From contig CAZFEU010000070.1 of the NCBI GenBank assembly GCA_964517875.1, positions 1-6,760 of the forward strand: 6,760 nucleotides of DNA, given 5' to 3'. The DNA comes from JAJPXC01 sp964517875 (GTDB taxonomy: Bacteria > Bacteroidota > Bacteroidia > Bacteroidales > Muribaculaceae). The position numbers and the translations under genes are program-made. The notes beneath the pieces were generated by a model. It saw nothing but the letters and a program-made list of their open reading frames with translations, was not told the origin of the DNA and did not search any database. Shown here in pieces: positions 5,466 through 6,760 of this stretch. How positions within the stretch are numbered: the stretch's first letter is position 1; each line of letters begins with the position of its first letter.

Positions 5466-6760
5466 TTAGAGCACGATCTTAGATACCTCGTTGCCCTTGC
5501 GTACGATGTAGAGCTGACCTTTGACGGGCTCGTTTACGCGGATACCCTGGAGGTTGTAGTACTCAGCAGCTGCTGCGTTGTCAGCATCAATTGCTTCAAC
5601 GCTGCTGTCAACGTCGCTTACCTTTACAGTCTTCTCCTTGAAGTCCACGGTGAAATAGAGCATCTTGGGATAGTCAGCGAAAGATACGATGTTGAAAGCG
5701 TTCTCACCCTTCTGGAATGAAACAGCCTGGTTGTTGGTCACCTCAGCGCCATCGGTAGCAGCGCCCCAGCGGGTGCCGATACCAGCCCAGTCATTGTCAG
5801 CGGTAGCTGCCTTCTCGCAGAGGCTGAACCAGCCACCGGCCATATTAACGCCACCATAGTAGGTGTAACCGTCTTCCTGGAGAGTAAGAGGAGCTACAAC
5901 AGTGGGGTTCCAGTTACCAGCTGCAAGTTCGCCGATCACTGCAAGTGAAGCAGGCACTTCAATTTGCTCAGCCTTAACAATGGTGATAGTAGAGTAGTCA
6001 CCTGCCACCTCAATTGTGTAAGGAGCGTCAGCGGTAGTGGTCATATTGCCTGTAGTACCGGCGAGGAGCTCGGTTGCTACGTTGGGCTCTATAGCGGCGG
6101 CGGTGTGGAAGCCGGCTGCGTTAAATGCATCCCAGCCACCCTTCTCGGTAGAGAGCTTGAATCCATAAGGAGCTGCGGGCACATCGATGGTGAATACCTT
6201 CTTGGCCTCGTCGTAGGTGAACTCTTCGGGGTTAACAGCGTCAAAACCACCGTTGATACCTGCGATGTAGAGCTTCCCAGAACCTACGGGTTTGTCGGTA
6301 GCGTTGGTAGCCCAGATCAGACCGTTGGCAAGGTCAACATAAGCAGTCCACTGACCTACAGCGTAGCCGAAGTTGATGTCAGCGTTGCCACCTACGTAGA
6401 GAGCGTACTTGGTTTCGCCGGTGTTGTCCTCGATAACCTTGTCGTCAGCTACACAGATCACGCCCTCCTCGAAGGCTGCCCAGTCGGCACCCTTGGTGGT
6501 TGACATCTTGAATGATGCTGTACCCTCGGCGAAGGTGTAAGAGTATACACCGTTAGCGTAGTTAAATTCAACAGGATTTGCGGGATCCCAGCCCTGGCCA
6601 CCATAAGCAGCGTAGAGAGGAGCGGGCTGATCCTGGGGAAGAGTTACAGTCAGCTGGTAAGCACCTGAGCGGCTGTTCCATACTGAGATGGTAACTGAGT
6701 TATCATCGTTGGGGAAGCAAGAGATGCCTGCGTAAGCCTGTTGTGAGGGGTTCTCAATAG
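5466..6760 (-). CDS. Secreted/surface protein with three SusE/SusF-like repeats, 5' end outside window
   Basis: The frame is open from the right edge to TAA at 5468-5466, giving 430 codons; the true start and any signal peptide lie beyond 6760. The Met at 6506 is not a credible start because it would cut the first repeat. Three repeats of about 100-115 residues can be read (near 6620-6285, 6275-5973 and 5948-5613). Each opens with a strand like LYAAYGGQGWDP, LYIAGINGGFDA or LAVIGELAAGNWNP. Repeats 1 and 2 share NPVEF/NPEEF and FKMSTTKGADWAAF/FKLSTEKGGWDAF. Such repeats resemble the beta-sandwich starch-binding modules of SusE/SusF-type outer-membrane lipoproteins, so carbohydrate binding is plausible but inferred. 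The end, YYNLQGIRVNEP then GQLYIVRKGNEVSKIVL, is a short tail often found on exported Bacteroidales proteins. No enzyme motif is seen. No susC/susD neighbour is in view. Confidence 0.82.
   Translation of the reverse strand, partial: IENPSQQAYAGISCFPNDDNSVTISVWNSRSGAYQLTVTLPQDQPAPLYAAYGGQGWDPANPVEFNYANGVYSYTFAEGTASFKMSTTKGADWAAFEEGVICVADDKVIEDNTGETKYALYVGGNADINFGYAVGQWTAYVDLANGLIWATNATDKPVGSGKLYIAGINGGFDAVNPEEFTYDEAKKVFTIDVPAAPYGFKLSTEKGGWDAFNAAGFHTAAAIEPNVATELLAGTTGNMTTTADAPYTIEVAGDYSTITIVKAEQIEVPASLAVIGELAAGNWNPTVVAPLTLQEDGYTYYGGVNMAGGWFSLCEKAATADNDWAGIGTRWGAATDGAEVTNNQAVSFQKGENAFNIVSFADYPKMLYFTVDFKEKTVKVSDVDSSVEAIDADNAAAAEYYNLQGIRVNEPVKGQLYIVRKGNEVSKIVL

Noticed and set aside
5964..6503. 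179-codon plus-strand reading frame opposite the surface-protein gene
   Set aside because: It is antisense to the repeat-bearing coding frame, has no recognisable family, and reflects the codon bias of the real gene.
6506..6506. Met at 6506 as the start of a complete surface-protein gene
   Set aside because: The frame stays open for 84 more codons to the window edge, and those codons contain the start of repeat 1 and other coding-like sequence, so the gene is truncated by the window instead.

Overview
The window reads as a piece of chromosome from a Bacteroidales bacterium of moderate GC content, most likely a Muribaculaceae-like or related gut lineage. This is inferred from several things: an EF-Ts of the 330-residue Bacteroides type with its MAVxMA start; two surface proteins with C-terminal tails of the Bacteroidota secretion type; start codons mostly without a clear Shine-Dalgarno sequence; and a TATCTTTG promoter element matching the Bacteroidota TAnnTTTG consensus. 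No phage, plasmid, CRISPR, defence or transposase gene is visible.

Layout. Positions 1-1455 (+) hold the end of a translation operon: the 3' part of rpsB (ribosomal protein S2, with an acidic repeat-bearing tail), then tsf (EF-Ts) 48 bases downstream, closed by a strong GC-rich terminator at 1487-1527. The rest of the coding sequence is on the minus strand. Reading in the direction of transcription from the right edge, there is a 5'-truncated gene for a secreted or surface protein with three SusE/SusF-like repeats (6760-5466), then about 725 bases without a gene, then an EamA/DMT-family transporter (4739-3813), then a secreted glycerophosphodiester phosphodiesterase fused to a large second module and a type-A sorting-like tail (3681-1648). 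The phosphodiesterase gene has its own promoter and a clean intrinsic terminator that faces the tsf terminator, so the two units converge and are insulated from each other.

The most unusual part is the intergenic island at about 4800-5440. It is packed with small palindromes. Two copies of an identical 51-bp unit lie 425 bp apart and bracket a roughly 190-nt element closed by two nested perfect inverted repeats (19 bp and 15 bp). Several hairpins carry GTAG next to the stem, as in REP elements, and two related hairpins differ by compensatory base-pair changes. This suggests REP/BIME-like or MITE-like elements, or a structured RNA, whose identity cannot be settled from this window.

The genes do not form one pathway. 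The left part is housekeeping translation. The right part is envelope and surface biology: a possible glycan-binding surface protein, an inner-membrane exporter or permease of unknown substrate, and an exported phosphodiesterase. No new multi-gene system is supported; the repeat island is the best candidate for something undescribed.
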